Below, one piece after another: positions 30,401-41,027 of a DNA stretch of 64,000 nt. The DNA lies in NCBI GenBank assembly GCA_018398575.1, contig JAGTXZ010000003.1, positions 3,348,001 to 3,412,000 on the forward strand. Direction: 5' to 3'. The notes under the pieces are model-generated. The model did no database searches. It saw nothing but the letters and a program-made list of their open reading frames with translations, and had not been told where the DNA came from. Positions within the stretch are counted from its first letter, which is position 1; every line of letters begins with the position of its first letter. The DNA comes from Ampelomyces quisqualis (taxonomy: Eukaryota > Ascomycota > Dothideomycetes > Pleosporales > Phaeosphaeriaceae). Made by a program: the position numbers and the translations under genes.

Positions 30401-33400
30401 GTAGCCTCAAACCCTTTCTGGATCATAACAAATAAACTAGGTATTAGCATACTTATCTTAAAACCTCAAGTATCGTGGAAGGCAATATCAAGTGATGCAT
30501 TAGCTAAAACTACTCCTGATAACCCTCCAATAGTAAACATAAATACAAAACCTAATGCAAATAGTAATGATGGTATAAATTGTAAAGAACCACCATAACA
30601 TGTAGCTAATCAAGAAAATATTTTAATACCCGTAGGTACTGCTATTATTAGAGTTGCTGCTGTGAAATACGCTCTTGTATCAACATCAAGACCAACAGTA
30701 TACATGTGATGACTTCATACTACAAATCCTAAGATACCAATAGAACACATGGCGTAAACCATACCTAAATACTAACAAGTGACATTTATTAAAATATCAC
30801 TGTTTTGGACCATCTCTTTGCCAACGACTCTCTAGTTTAGTTATTTAGATACTAAACTATTTCACTGTATAAGATAATGTTTTCAAGCTTTACCTAAAAC
30901 TGAGGCAGGTGAAGCATTATGTGCATGAATATTTCTAAGTTCATAAAATTTATTAACCATATGAATTCTCATAATTTTTTCAGACCTTGAAGGATTCACT
31001 TTAAAATAGTCATTAACTAAAGATAAGACTTCCTTTTTTTTTAAACAAGTTCATTTAAAGGCTTCTTGTTTAACCATAGGATATATTGTACCTCCATATA
31101 ATTCTACTAAAGCATCCAGCAAAAATCTGTTTTTTTGAGAAGCAGTTATAAGTATTTGACCAGAAGCATCATTTAAATATATACTTCCATCCGTGTCAAA
31201 AAACCCTGCGAATCAACCATTATAATATGATAATGGTTTCGCGTTTTTTAATTCTATGTCATAAATTATACAAATTCTACCTAGCTGAAGTATTCTTGTG
31301 GGGTTTTGTAATAAACCGTTTATTTTATCAATTAAATCAACTAAACCTTTTTTATGGTGTAATCTATATCTCAAATAGTTGTCACCGCTATAAAGTTTAA
31401 CTGATCCACCAAAAACTTGTTTTATTAAATATAGCATTTTTTTATCTCTAAGTTGCGTAGTAATTTCTAAACTAGCGTATCCTTTTTTACTTAATAAAAA
31501 ACACCCGTCCCCATCTATAACTCCTGCTAGCCATTCATAAAATCTTTCCTCTTTTCCATATGTTTTTTTATCATTAATTTTAACAGATCTATTCTCTTTA
31601 TCACCTATATCTTTTAATGAATTTGTGTATAAAAAAAGAGAGTTTTTAAACAATATAGATAAGTTTTTTATATATATTGTGAATATTGACAACAAACGTA
31701 TGGCCTCTGAAATTCCTACTAACATGCTTAACTCAAAAAATTCTTTTATTCCGAGTTTGAAGATTTCACTTCGTGCTTTGGTTATCTGCGGGTTGTCATA
31801 CATTACTAAAATTTTTACTAATGAAACTTGATAGTTTCATACAATGGGAGTATTTAGTAGTATTAATTGTAAAAATTTATAGATTTTCCTGCATATAGTT
31901 TGTTGCGTTAATAAAGTGAACTTTATTAAAGAGCTATTTTTTTTATAACCGAAAACGCTCTTATTGGAATTCGCTGAAATTGTAGTACTTATTATACCAA
32001 AACCTGGAATGATTAATATATAAACCTCTGGATGCAATAACTTCTTAAAAAGCTACTGGACTATATCATCATCACTTTGGCTACAACTATTTTCATTTAC
32101 GATTAAAATTCATTCAAGCTTTGTGTAGTACTGAACCCTCTTGTGCTATGTGTGCTTTTATTGCCACAAGACGATAATACTCGTTAATCAAAAATAAACG
32201 ATTACGTTTAATAGATTGAGGGTGACAAACTTTCGTGTACTCAAGGAAAGCTGAAAAGTTTGCCTCTGATTGAATACTTCATTTGTAGTAACCATTTTGT
32301 GCTTTATCAAAATAAATAGCTCCACCAAAATAAGTCATATAATGGACTACATCAACATATAGTTTGTTTGTTACACTTAAAGTTAACTGAGGTTGATTAT
32401 TATTACCTTTAAAATAATAACCTATAGTACCGTCCGCGTCGAAAAACCCAGCAAACCAACCATGTTTATTGTGTAAATTATCAGGGGTTAAAAGTTTCAC
32501 ACCTAGTAAAGCACATACACGATTTAGTTGAACAAATCGACTACTGTGTCTAATGTAGCCATTTATACGATTTATCAATTCTAACATAGCTGAACGATTG
32601 TGTAAACGTCAACGAATAGCTTGAACACCACAACGAGGTTTAATAGAACCTCCTAGTTTGTTCTGGATAATACGCAGCATACGTTCATCAGCAAGAGCTA
32701 CAGTTATTTCACAACTAGAATATCCTGCTTTGCTAACTTGCAAACATCCGTCACCATCAATAAGACCAGCTAACCATTGATTGAAACGTGTTTCATTTGA
32801 ACCAAAGGATGTTGCGCGTGTAGTCTCTGAGGTTCCTACTAGATGAGAAGAATAACTTCTATCATTGGTTACCGGCTGATTCCACTTACGGATGCAAGGG
32901 ATTTTTACCCATACGGCTAAGCTTAAGCCTAGACTTACAATATCAGTACCCTTAGACTCCGCCACCCTGTTAATGGATGGATCAACTCCAGCGGTTGATT
33001 CTAGATGGTTCCAGCATACAGCGCAATGCGAATTTAGAATTTCCTCTAAAAAGGGCCATTTTTGACCAAAGAATCCATTTCTTCAAATTTAACTTATCTT
33101 TTAAAAGTCTCTTGTTAAATCCAGGTACCGGTAGTCTAGACTCCGGGCTTGTGTACCATACATCTATTATAGAAGAAACCGACTGTACATTAAGCATCAT
33201 TTCAGATACCCACCAGTGAACCAGTCTGTAGCGATCACTTAAATAACCGACGGTCTTTAAATGAGGAACTTATTGACCGTTATAGCACTAGCATCGCTAA
33301 TATTTTTATTACTTTTCCTTGTATTTATAAAATACATTTAAAGATTTATATAAAAAAATATAACCTTTAAACTTAAGAGTTGCAAGTAATACTTATATAT

Positions 33401-36400
33401 ATTAACTAAGTATAAGGTATATTCCATTTTTTATGGAATATTCGCCATTTCAGATCTTATCTCTTTTCACATCTGTCTTTATAGTTTCAGAACTTGCACG
33501 TTAAACCTTTACTTTTATTCCTAGTGTTTTACATATATATTCTTTTATTTATTTATCATCTTAGTTCTTTCAAACATTTCTCGTCTATTTGACGCATATA
33601 AATACTTTTTAGTATATAATGTATATAATCAAATTAAGAAAAGACAGTTTTACAATGGTTTACTCCACCTAGTCTAAATTCAGAAGTATTCTCTTCTGAA
33701 TGTCTAGAAACAATACCATTTTTATTAAATAATACGTTGAAATGCTCTAACACTGTTAGATTTATTTCTCACTTTTGAGAAATATTAAAGTTGAAACTAA
33801 ATCCTCTTTTTTCACCCATTGAAAAACATTCTCCGTCAGTAAATCCTGCAAATCATGCATCGTTTAAAGTAGGTAGAATGGGTCTATTATTAATCACTAC
33901 AGGCTCTAATCGTATTCTACCTTTAGTAACTCATTTATTAAACCCTTTAACGAAAAGACCAAATGTTTTTTGTCTTTTTGGTAAAACAAGATTACCATTA
34001 AATAAACTAATTATAATGTCTACTTCTTTCTTATTTTGTGTTACATATCAACTGGTTATGGCCGATAGAGGTATAACTTTACCAAATCCAATAATTTCTT
34101 GTATAAATTCTAAAATTTGCTTATCCGTTGTAGCTTGTGTAATAACAAATACCAAATCCCCTCTATAGTTTACTATAAAAGAAGCATCTCCTTCAGTGAA
34201 ATCTATTAATCAAGTTAAAAAGTTTTCTGAAGGAATTTTATTATTTGGCAAATGAGTATTGTATTTCTTATATAATGCAATAAAACAAAAAGCACTATTA
34301 AATGATACAGCACTATCTTTAAAATATAATTCTAAAGCTCTAGGTGCATCACAACTAATAGTACAGACACAAACACAATTGCAATCACAAACATAATTGC
34401 AATCACAAACACAATAGCAATCACAAACACAACAGTGGACCAATACTACACTTATTAACAAGATAATAAAGTATAGTATTCCAGATGAATAATGATTAGT
34501 TGAAAAATTAAAAAATTTATCGTATAGAACAGCAGAGTTTTCAGCTCTACGTATGATACGTAATAATTTATATAAAAAGCATAGAACTCCTCATAATATA
34601 CCAATAATACACATAAAAAACTCACCACATAAATTAACTATCATAGTATAAACCTCTATAATGAAAGGTGTATAATCTGAAAGTAAAACTAAAGCTAATA
34701 AACCTAAAGGCATTATTGCACTGAACAATGGTTTTAAATTAATAATCATACTTCTAACAAATGAATACACATTCAAATAACTAGTTGTTATTATAACAAC
34801 TAGATTTTCGGTATTAAGTAACGATTCAACAGTTATTCTAGTTGTTTGTGATTGTGGTTGTGTTTGTGATTGTGGTTGTGGTTGTGTTTGTGGTTGTGAT
34901 TGTGGTTGTGGTTGTGTTTGTGATTGTGGTTGTGGTTGTGATTGTGGTTGTGGTTGTGGTTGTGGTTGTGTTTGTGATTGTGGTTGGGGTCGTGTTTGCA
35001 ATTGTGGTTGTGTTTGTGATTGTGGTAGTGGTTGAATAGGCAGGTGTAGTCTTATTCTCTCTATCTCAGCTGTACGAGCATCAATATGCTGCTGACAAAG
35101 AGCAGCCCTTTCAGGATATGATTCTTTACTATCCTTGTAATAATCCACATCAGCCTGCAAATGCATTAACTTTTCTTCTTCAGACATATTATGACTGTCA
35201 AAACGTCATCGTGGATATCTACCAGTCCACGAACTAGGATCAATGGGTGGCATTGAATGTAAAACTGTATTAGTAAATACAGGAGTTCTAGAGTTTAGTA
35301 TATAATTTATAAAAATAGACACGAAAACAAATAATGTTGATACTATCCTATAAAAATCAAATACTAGTCTTAAGAAAAGATGTTGATATAATATAGGATC
35401 ACCACCACCTGCAACCTCGAAGAATGAAGTATTAAGGTTTCTATCCGTTAATACCATAGTAATACCACCGGCTAAAACAGGTAAAGATAATAATAATAAA
35501 ACAGCAGTTATAACAACTGCTCATGCAAATAAAATTAGTTTATGTAGTCTAGTTCCAGGACTTCTCATGTTATATGTAGTTGTCATGACTAAAAATAGTT
35601 AAAATAGTAACTATTTGTGGACTATATCTTAAGCGTATTAATATACGGTTATTAACGTGTAGTCTCTGAGGATCCTGTTTGGCCCCCCCAAAAGGGGGGG
35701 GGGCCTAATCATAATTAAAATTACTTTTGTTTCCTGCTGATTGAGCATAGCTTACAAGATTGTTACCCATCCAATATTGGTACTTATAAACACTGAGCTG
35801 TTCCAGCATACAGTTAAAAATTTTATATGAATCCCATTACAATGTATTTTCTTTCACATATTCACATAAATATCCTTTATATGCTTTACCTGAATCAATG
35901 TGTTTAACTAATGTTACTTGAGAAGAAGATAAACCTTTGTTATGTAAATATTCCACACATTTACCTAAACTAGGTAACACAATAGTGTTTTCTAAATTAT
36001 CCACACATGTTAATTTAACAGGTTTAGATAAACTATTAAGAGATTTATTTTTATTGTATTTAACTCTGTCCTTTTCCAGCATTAAAGCTAAATCTAGATC
36101 AGACATATCTTTAACTTTAGCAGTTAACACCGGTTCACTTGAAAAAAGATACTTACCTAAATAAAAAGTACCGTTTTTTAAATGTTTAGAGAATGTGGTA
36201 TGATGAACATTTAATTTTCTAATGAAATCTACTTGTTTTGTTGAAAAAAAATATAATATACTTATATCTCTGTTATACATATATAAACTCTTAGAGTTTG
36301 ACCCGCTAGGATTATTTGCAACTCTTATGGTATTTAATGTGAAACTAGAATCTAACAAATAATATTGTTCTAATGCAATTTCTGACCCTTTAATGTAATT

Positions 36401-38954
36401 ATGGTAAAAAGGAAAAACTTGTAAAGAGAAGTTTTTCAATCCTTGTTTATGTAATAAAGGGATTAATAAACCACTCTTTCTATGAGACAAATTAATATAG
36501 CCATTTAATCTAAAAGCCAGCTGTGATGATGAACCTACATATTTTCTACCTGTAGTAGTATGTGTAAAGATATATATACCAGGTATTCTTTGTTTACTAT
36601 TAGGTAAACCAAGTTTATCTTTAAGAACATCCTTAATTGTACTTTTTTGATTTAAATTTGTTAAAGTAAAACTTGCAGTATCAATTAAAGATTTTAATTC
36701 TTGTTCTGTAATTTTAATATTACAGTAAGCTAAAATTTCATTAATTTTTTCAGCAGTCACAATTTCACCACTATTAATTTGCTCCAGAGCTATTACATGT
36801 GCATGTTTATTAGGACCAGATCTACCCAATATCTCTTTTCAACGATTATCCAATTTAGGTTTATCATTGTTTTCAGGAGAATCCTTTTTTTTAGAGTTAT
36901 TGTCTTTTCCATGGTTATTGTCTTTTCCATGGTTATTGTCTTTTCCATGGTTATCCTCACCATAATTATTACCTTTTTCAGATATGTTTTTAAACATATA
37001 TTTTGGTTTATTGCTACTAAAGTAACATTTATTAACTGTTAATTGAAAGCTTGTTGAATATCTTAAATATGTAAGAAATACATGGAATAAATTCATAGCT
37101 CCTAGTAAACTAGATATACCAGAAAGATGTAATCCAAAGATAGCTAAGTCCACACTTGGACCACTATGACTTTGTATTCCTGATAAAGGTGGGTATAGAG
37201 TTCAACCTGTACCTACACCATTTTCAATTCCACCTGCAACTACGAAAAGAACAATACTAGGTATTAGTGTTAAATAACTAATATTATTAAGTCTAGGGAA
37301 TCCCATGTCAGGTCCTCCTAGCCCTAATGGAAGTAAGAAATTCAATTTGTTATAGCCGTTAGGTTATATTTGGACTATATCTTCATCCTTGAAGGAGCAT
37401 AGCGTGTAGTCTCTGAGGATCCTATAAAAAAAAATTTTTTTTTTTCGTTTCCTGCGGATTGTCCATTTTTTTTTTTTCATAAAATGTTTAATTCTATGAA
37501 TATATTATTTTTACTATTTAAGGTTGTGTACGCTTCAAAGTCATCAGATTTCATCGCACAAAAGTTTTCACAACACTTATAAAAATACTTTAGGAGTTTC
37601 CCGCAAATAGTTATGTAATAAGAGTAGTATTGCTACTACCCACGGCAATTTCTTTATATGAATACAATAAAGGATGAGTATAAAGATTGTTATTAAATAA
37701 CAAAGGGTATTAATCTAAATCATCTAAATGTGCAAAATCAAAATTTTTACGTTTACTATTAAATTGTGCTTTAATTGTTTCAATTTCTGATATCTCTTTT
37801 TGAGTTAAAATTTTACCAGCCCGTAATCTAACTTGTTCTACGACATAGGATCAATCCTTGTAAGCCAAATATTTAGAAGAATATAGAGGGAAACGGTCAA
37901 AATAATATTTTACTTTAGCATTGTTAGCTGCACTGTGAGACATAACCATAAAGGCATAAAACACTTTATCATTTAGTATTCTAGTTCTAGAATACAAGTT
38001 TACACCTAAATATGTGGCTATTTTATTTAATATAACAAAATAGCTAACTCCCCCTTGTTCTACTGATGCTTCACGATGATAAGTTTGTCTTAACTCAATA
38101 CGGAAAAAAGCTTGCACTCTTTTACTAATAACATTTCCTTTTTTCTTTCTATCAACTAATGTAATAGAAAAGTTACCGTCTCCATCTGTAAAACCAGCTA
38201 GCCAAGCGTTGCTATCTATATGTGATAGATCTAAACCTAAGCAATCTATATTATAATTGTAAGATTCATTATACCAACATATAGCACGGTGTAATGCTTC
38301 TATTTTAGGTGTACGCATATAACCATTAATAATGTGAATAATTTTTATTACATCCGCTATATTTTGAATTTGTCACATTACGTAACCTGCATCTTTTTTA
38401 TGGTAAACTTTACCAGCATTAGTTATAGAAGCTAATTTACTAGCTAAAGGTTTATCTGCTAAACTAAATACCACAAGTATTTTAGGACGATATTTTTTAA
38501 CATCAGAATCTTTATCATGAATAGCAAATGATCCGTCAGCTTCAATTAATCCTGCTAGATAGGGTCCTATTTTTTCTCTTAATTCAAATTCTGTTCTAAC
38601 ATTAGACTCTTTTTTGACATTTGACTCTATACTAAACCATCTTTTTATAGTACTCATATGGATTTTACCAAATCCCCCTATTAAAGCAGGCATGACCATA
38701 AAGAAAATCATTATAATAGCATGAGCAGTAATAACACTGTTATATAATTGATTATCCGCAATAAACTGAACCCCAGGTCCCGACAACTCTAATCTAATCA
38801 AAACAGAAAAGGCAGTACCTACTAAACCAGAAAATAATGCATAAATTAAATATAACACACCAATATCTTTAGCATTTGAAGATAAAAATCATCTTTCAAA
38901 TCACATACTAATACCAGATGCTATTATCATTAGGTTATTGTAACTTTTCTCCAT
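24457..38954 (-). CDS. cox1: Cytochrome c oxidase subunit 1 (nine exons)
   Basis: Catalytic subunit of complex IV. Exons: 38954-38667, 37342-37090, 35588-35373, 33075-33065 (11 nt), 32034-31948, 30771-30472, 28495-28478 (18 nt), 26359-26189, and 24744 to the conserved end at about 24457. Start [20 protein letters not shown], then [16 protein letters not shown]. All junctions follow T|...G| and restore GGFG|NFLLPL, MN(F)[11 protein letters not shown](W)FFG|HPEVY, FG|YLGMV, HD|TYYVVA|HFHYVL and FLG|LQGMPRR. After LPLQS there is no stop: the frame runs through extensions and a second C-terminal copy into cox2. Several introns are open in frame with the preceding exon. Confidence 0.94.
24784..25648 (-). 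pseudogene. GIY-YIG gene interrupted by a 22-A run
   Basis: The N-terminal frame carries [19 protein letters not shown], the GIY-YIG core, to [11 protein letters not shown]. The run of 22 T on the plus strand (25168-25189) breaks the frame. The C-terminal half ([20 protein letters not shown] and later [18 protein letters not shown]) continues in another frame. The run length decides whether the gene is whole, so assembly or sequencing slippage is possible. Confidence 0.75.
25611..25937 (-). CDS. Small membrane ORF with acidic tail in cox1 intron 8
   Basis: 108 codons: a hydrophobic start ([20 protein letters not shown]) then an acidic stretch ([20 protein letters not shown]). It overlaps the start of the GIY-YIG gene by 38 bp in another frame and may be a former N-terminal extension of it. 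No family recognised. Confidence 0.4.
   Translation of the reverse strand: MFMLIKVSLLFFICHIICNIMKFTYNSCILLFSSMEKDFNEEVDDTNKPVNCEPDSDPKFEQDPEDDDEEKHLKKYINNDNLITIKPKKGVCSKTYLAKNSLKIYTLF
26360..28477 (-). mobile_element. cox1 intron 7 (group I)
   Basis: Between TYYVVA and HFHYVL. R motif near 28240 and S near 27380. About 1 kb separates S from the 3' exon and contains a membrane ORF. Confidence 0.85.
26530..27273 (-). CDS. Membrane ORF inside cox1 intron 7, after the core
   Basis: 247 codons from ATG 27273. Hydrophobic N-terminal segments ([35 protein letters not shown]), then a soluble, charged C-terminal part ([37 protein letters not shown]). No endonuclease motif. Architecture matches the other membrane ORFs; clear sequence similarity was not seen by eye. 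It lies between the S element and the 3' splice site, where a P9 extension would be. Confidence 0.55.
27407..28495 (-). CDS. LAGLIDADG homing endonuclease of cox1 intron 7
   Basis: In frame with the 18-nt exon 7. Two LAGLIDADG-type helices: [13 protein letters not shown] and [13 protein letters not shown], each with the metal-binding acid. Ends YLLYDDK and TAG. No break when TGA is Trp. It may act as homing enzyme and/or maturase for its intron. Confidence 0.87.
28496..30471 (-). mobile_element. cox1 intron 6 (group I)
   Basis: Between AFHD and TYYVVA. LAGLIDADG ORF in frame with exon 6. R and S at about 29394-29465. 0.9 kb between S and the 3' splice site carries a membrane ORF. Confidence 0.83.
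28534..29241 (-). CDS. Membrane ORF with [13 protein letters not shown] repeats in cox1 intron 6
   Basis: 235 codons from ATG 29241, TAA at 28534, ending 38 nt before exon 7. Starts [20 protein letters not shown], signal- or anchor-like. Then repeated T/V/E units ([12 protein letters not shown] twice, with TATATVV variants), then [14 protein letters not shown] and Cys-containing hydrophobic stretches. No known family. HGGG also occurs in the cox1-cox2 linker. Confidence 0.5.
29632..30771 (-). CDS. LAGLIDADG homing endonuclease of cox1 intron 6
   Basis: Continues in frame from cox1 exon 6. Two motifs: [14 protein letters not shown] and [13 protein letters not shown]. Full double-motif length, ends RACCVL and TAG. 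Intact. Confidence 0.86.
30772..31947 (-). mobile_element. cox1 intron 5 (group I)
   Basis: Between KSVFG and YLGMV (GGT|TAT, intron ends G). Almost filled by a LAGLIDADG ORF in frame with exon 5. Confidence 0.85.
30841..32034 (-). CDS. LAGLIDADG homing endonuclease of cox1 intron 5
   Basis: In frame with exon 5 ([13 protein letters not shown]). Motifs [14 protein letters not shown] and [14 protein letters not shown]. Closely related to the intron 4 enzyme (both have G-G-S and R-I/F-L/V-QL segments between the motifs). Ends near 30841 when TGA is Trp. Confidence 0.87.
32035..33064 (-). mobile_element. cox1 intron 4 (group I)
   Basis: Starts after the 11-nt exon (TTTGGT|CAAAAATGG) and ends TTATTG|CATCCAG. 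R motif about 32818, S about 32056. Confidence 0.87.
32087..33073 (-). CDS. LAGLIDADG homing endonuclease of cox1 intron 4
   Basis: The frame is open from the 11-nt exon (FFG) through the intron to TAG at 32087, which independently supports the microexon's phase. Motifs [14 protein letters not shown] and [14 protein letters not shown]. Intact. Confidence 0.88.
33065..33075 (-). other. cox1: 11-nt cox1 microexon
   Basis: GATTCTTTGGT completes TGA (Trp) from exon 3 and adds TTC TTT GGT, giving the invariant WFFG before HPEVY. The preceding intron ends in G and the exon ends in T, as group I splicing requires. The downstream LAGLIDADG frame is in phase with it. Confidence 0.88.
33076..35372 (-). 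mobile_element. cox1 intron 3 (group I)
   Basis: Between exon 3 (CATCTTTTCT|) and the microexon. A conserved core of a different class is at about 33190-33250 (GTTCACTGGTGGGTATCTG); a close relative of this core is in cob intron 2. Confidence 0.82.
33634..35588 (-). CDS. Chimeric ORF: cox1 exon 3 + QPQS repeat + membrane + Cys repeat + Cox2 leader + LAGLIDADG
   Basis: One open frame from cox1 exon 3 to TAA at 33634. Order: cox1 ([12 protein letters not shown]); [19 protein letters not shown]; a charged stretch ([17 protein letters not shown]); about 60 residues of Q/P/S/T repeats (34855-35035); membrane segments ([19 protein letters not shown]); a Cys array of C-V-C-D-C-N units; [17 protein letters not shown], a Cox2-leader copy; then LAGLIDADG motifs [13 protein letters not shown] and [11 protein letters not shown]. 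The second motif has Glu then Cys where Asp/Glu-Gly is usual, so activity is doubtful. This is a strikingly composite intron ORF. Confidence 0.72.
35589..37089 (-). mobile_element. cox1 intron 2 (group I)
   Basis: Splits a Phe codon (T|TC) after GAMN. R and S motifs at 35618-35665 beside the 3' splice site. A GC palindrome lies at 35681-35705. Confidence 0.87.
35681..35705. repeat. GC palindrome
   Basis: GGCCCCCCC AAAA GGGGGGGGGGCC in intron DNA that is otherwise AT-rich; forms a stable hairpin. One of several GC clusters in the window. Confidence 0.85.
35837..37342 (-). CDS. GIY-YIG homing endonuclease of cox1 intron 2, with HGKDNN repeats
   Basis: In frame with exon 2. After SSLLGAMN comes a hydrophobic stretch, then tandem HGKDNN units (three or four), then the nuclease: [56 protein letters not shown], and DNA-contact repeats. 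Related to the cox2 GIY-YIG pair (FTH..(T/S)[15 protein letters not shown]). Intact. Confidence 0.86.
37343..38666 (-). mobile_element. cox1 intron 1 (group I)
   Basis: Between GGFG and NFLLPL; starts AAAATCC and ends CAAATTG. R and S motifs at about 37371-37410. Confidence 0.87.
37710..38954 (-). CDS. LAGLIDADG homing endonuclease of cox1 intron 1 (fused to exon 1)
   Basis: The frame runs from the cox1 ATG through exon 1 into the intron, ending HLDDLD and TAA at 37710. Motifs [15 protein letters not shown] and [18 protein letters not shown]. The double-motif protein is complete. It would be released from a Cox1-exon fusion. Confidence 0.87.
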
Positions 38955-39235
38955 AGTTATTATTACACTAGTTCTAGATAAATAATCTGTAAAACTGGGA
39001 AGGTGGATCACAATAATCTATTGAGTATAATGTAACCGTCATAATCAAAGTCTTAGACTTATGATCAGTTACACCATTAAAAGCTTAGTAATAATAATTC
39101 AATGTTTATCTCAGTTTCTCTAAAGATAAACGATTAAATTATTACAATTTACCCTTTTGTTCATAGAGTAAATCATTATATAGTGATTAATCATTATATA
39201 ACGATAAATCTATAACAGTAATTATGGGTAAACCT
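38955..39235. other. Region upstream of cox1
   Basis: About 280 bp of AT-rich sequence with small hairpins (TCTTAGACTTATGA; TTTATCTCAGTTTCTCTAAAGA). It resembles 470-630 beside R1 copy 1, so the repeated block may extend this far. No ORF; a promoter could lie here, but none can be identified. Confidence 0.35.
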
Positions 39236-39606
39236 AATATATACGAGAGCCACGCACGTTTAATTTAACGAAAAAAAAACCATATTGTATGGAAAACCAA
39301 CTATTAGAATAAAATATCTGATACTTCAGTATTTTTCCTCTAATAATACTATTATATATTTTATATGAATATTCCTATAAATAAACCTCTATTACTTTCA
39401 ATACGTAACCTAAACTGTCTAAAACCAAACCAATAATGAAACTTTTAATGGAGACGTTTACATAGACACATTTACATGTAGTATCTCATTAACCCAGTCA
39501 CGTTTACATAAAATATCTCATTAACAAGATAAAACTTCTATTTTCATAATATACCGATCTTTATGCTGTTTTTATACAATTTAGTTTACAGGTAAACATC
39601 TACCTA
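39236..39606. repeat. Dispersed repeat R1, copy 2
   Basis: Same-orientation partner of 631-1007, located between trnC and the cox1 start. Confidence 0.85.
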
Positions 39607-39619
39607 ATGAGATAATATA

Positions 39620-39689
39620 GAGATATGAAGGAGTTGAACCTTATATTTATGATCTGCAATCAAAATGCATAGCCCTATGCAACATACCC
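39620..39689 (-). tRNA. trnC: tRNA-Cys(GCA)
   Basis: Acceptor GGGTATG/CATATCT (with wobble), D arm GCAT/ATGC, anticodon loop TTGCAGA with GCA, and a T arm near AAGG/CCTT. One pair in the anticodon stem is mismatched. Upstream of cox1. Confidence 0.78.
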
Positions 39690-40052
39690 CTTTTTTTTAA
39701 TACTATGATGCAAGGTTTTTTAAATCACATATGGGTAATAAATAACCTATATAAAAAGATTATTTTATGTAAAAATTCTAATTTACTATAATAATAGCTA
39801 TGAAATATAATATCATTATATTATGTTGTAAATCTAGATAACTAGTGTTAAAAGTTTAACCTTTTTTCAGTTAAAGCATACTAGGTGTATAAAAGGGTTA
39901 ATCCTGGATAAAGGAAAATTAATAGAATAGACCTATTCCAATATGAAAGAAATTCGTGTTTAAAATACGAAATTCATCTAACTAACTATTACATATTAAT
40001 TTGTCTTTTGCATAATATATAGATAAACGTAAAACCCTATCTTATTTAAAAT

Positions 40053-40123
40053 TTCCCTATCTAAGATTCGAACTTAGATTAAGAAATTAGGAAAATCTTG
40101 TTCTACCATTAAACTAATAGGGA
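40053..40123 (-). tRNA. trnG: tRNA-Gly(TCC)
   Basis: Perfect acceptor TCCCTAT/ATAGGGA, D arm GTT/GAAC with loop TAATGGTA, anticodon loop TTTCCTA (TCC), T arm CTAAG TTCGAAT CTTAG. 71 nt. Outer anticodon pair is A-C. Confidence 0.85.
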
Positions 40124-40453
40124 TTGTTTAAGACTTATTAATCTATAATCATGAAGTAAAGATTCTTGTATAAGACTCGAAGTTACATAAAGTTATTATG
40201 CAAATACATTCCTAAAAAAGGATATTTTCAAAAGGGCTTAGTACTTTATTTTATTACTTATAACAAATAAAAACCTAAAAAAGAAAATAAACCGAAAGCT
40301 TTTGGGGAGAGATGAAATTAAGTTGTCTCTTTACCTTAAAAAACCTATAGATATATCTATGTATAATAAGTAGGAAGAACTAAATGAATTTAACAGTTAA
40401 CTTTTCACCTTTAAAAACAAGTTTTCTCTCTATTTAGCTTTTTATGGGGGGGG

Positions 40454-40672
40454 GGGCTTTAATAAACAAAGTTTAATCTTCTCCCTCTAATAGCACTTAT
40501 CTCCCCGAAAGCTTTCGGGGAGGGAGTAAATCTACAAGTGCCCTTTTTCTACTAGATAATATGATCTATCTACTAGGATTTGTTATACTATCCTAAATAA
40601 GAAAATGTTACTAAATATATAACAAATCTTATCTTCTTTATAACAAGTTAACGGTAAGCTTTACGGTAATAC
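40454..40672 (-). repeat. Structured intergenic element, copy G
   Basis: Between cob and trnG. The TTGTTAT/ATAACAA stem is intact; the next stems are rebuilt as AGCACTT/AAGTGC and TAGATA/TATCTA. A perfect GC hairpin (CTCCCCGAAAG/CTTTCGGGGAG, 40501-40522) is inserted in one arm, and a G11 run precedes it. Confidence 0.75.
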
Positions 40673-41027
40673 TTACAGTCACGTTTAGCGCCTATTATCA
40701 TAGATACGTTTAGCGTTAATTCACATCGGGTCAAAATTTACAATATAAAGTTTATTATGTAGAATCTGATACATTCTAGCATATGTGTTATGTTCCTCAA
40801 TCATTTTCAAAATCACTAATTCTTTGTGCTAAAGTTTCCTTATTTAACATACCCCTATCATGCATATCAGCAACAAATAAACGCCTATATTGATAACGAC
40901 GTAAATTATCAAAACGTGTAGCTATACGTGAAAATGCCTTTAAGTACAACTAGTTATACCAATTTTCAAATAATTTAACAATAAACATATTCTTTGGTAA
41001 TATAGAGCTCTCTAAACAATAAACTGG
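40673..41027. other. Intergenic region downstream of cob
   Basis: About 350 bp, AT-rich. Short ACGTTTAGCG repeats at 40682-40715. No gene or tRNA could be supported. Confidence 0.4.

Noticed and set aside
34842..35039. Plus-strand Val-rich ORF
   Set aside because: Antisense shadow of the QPQS repeat region of the cox1 intron 3 ORF.
37343..37351. cox1 exon 2 starting NKLNFLLPL
   Set aside because: Starting at AAT TTC after an intron-final G gives GGFG|NFLLPL, the conserved sequence, with proper splice ends.
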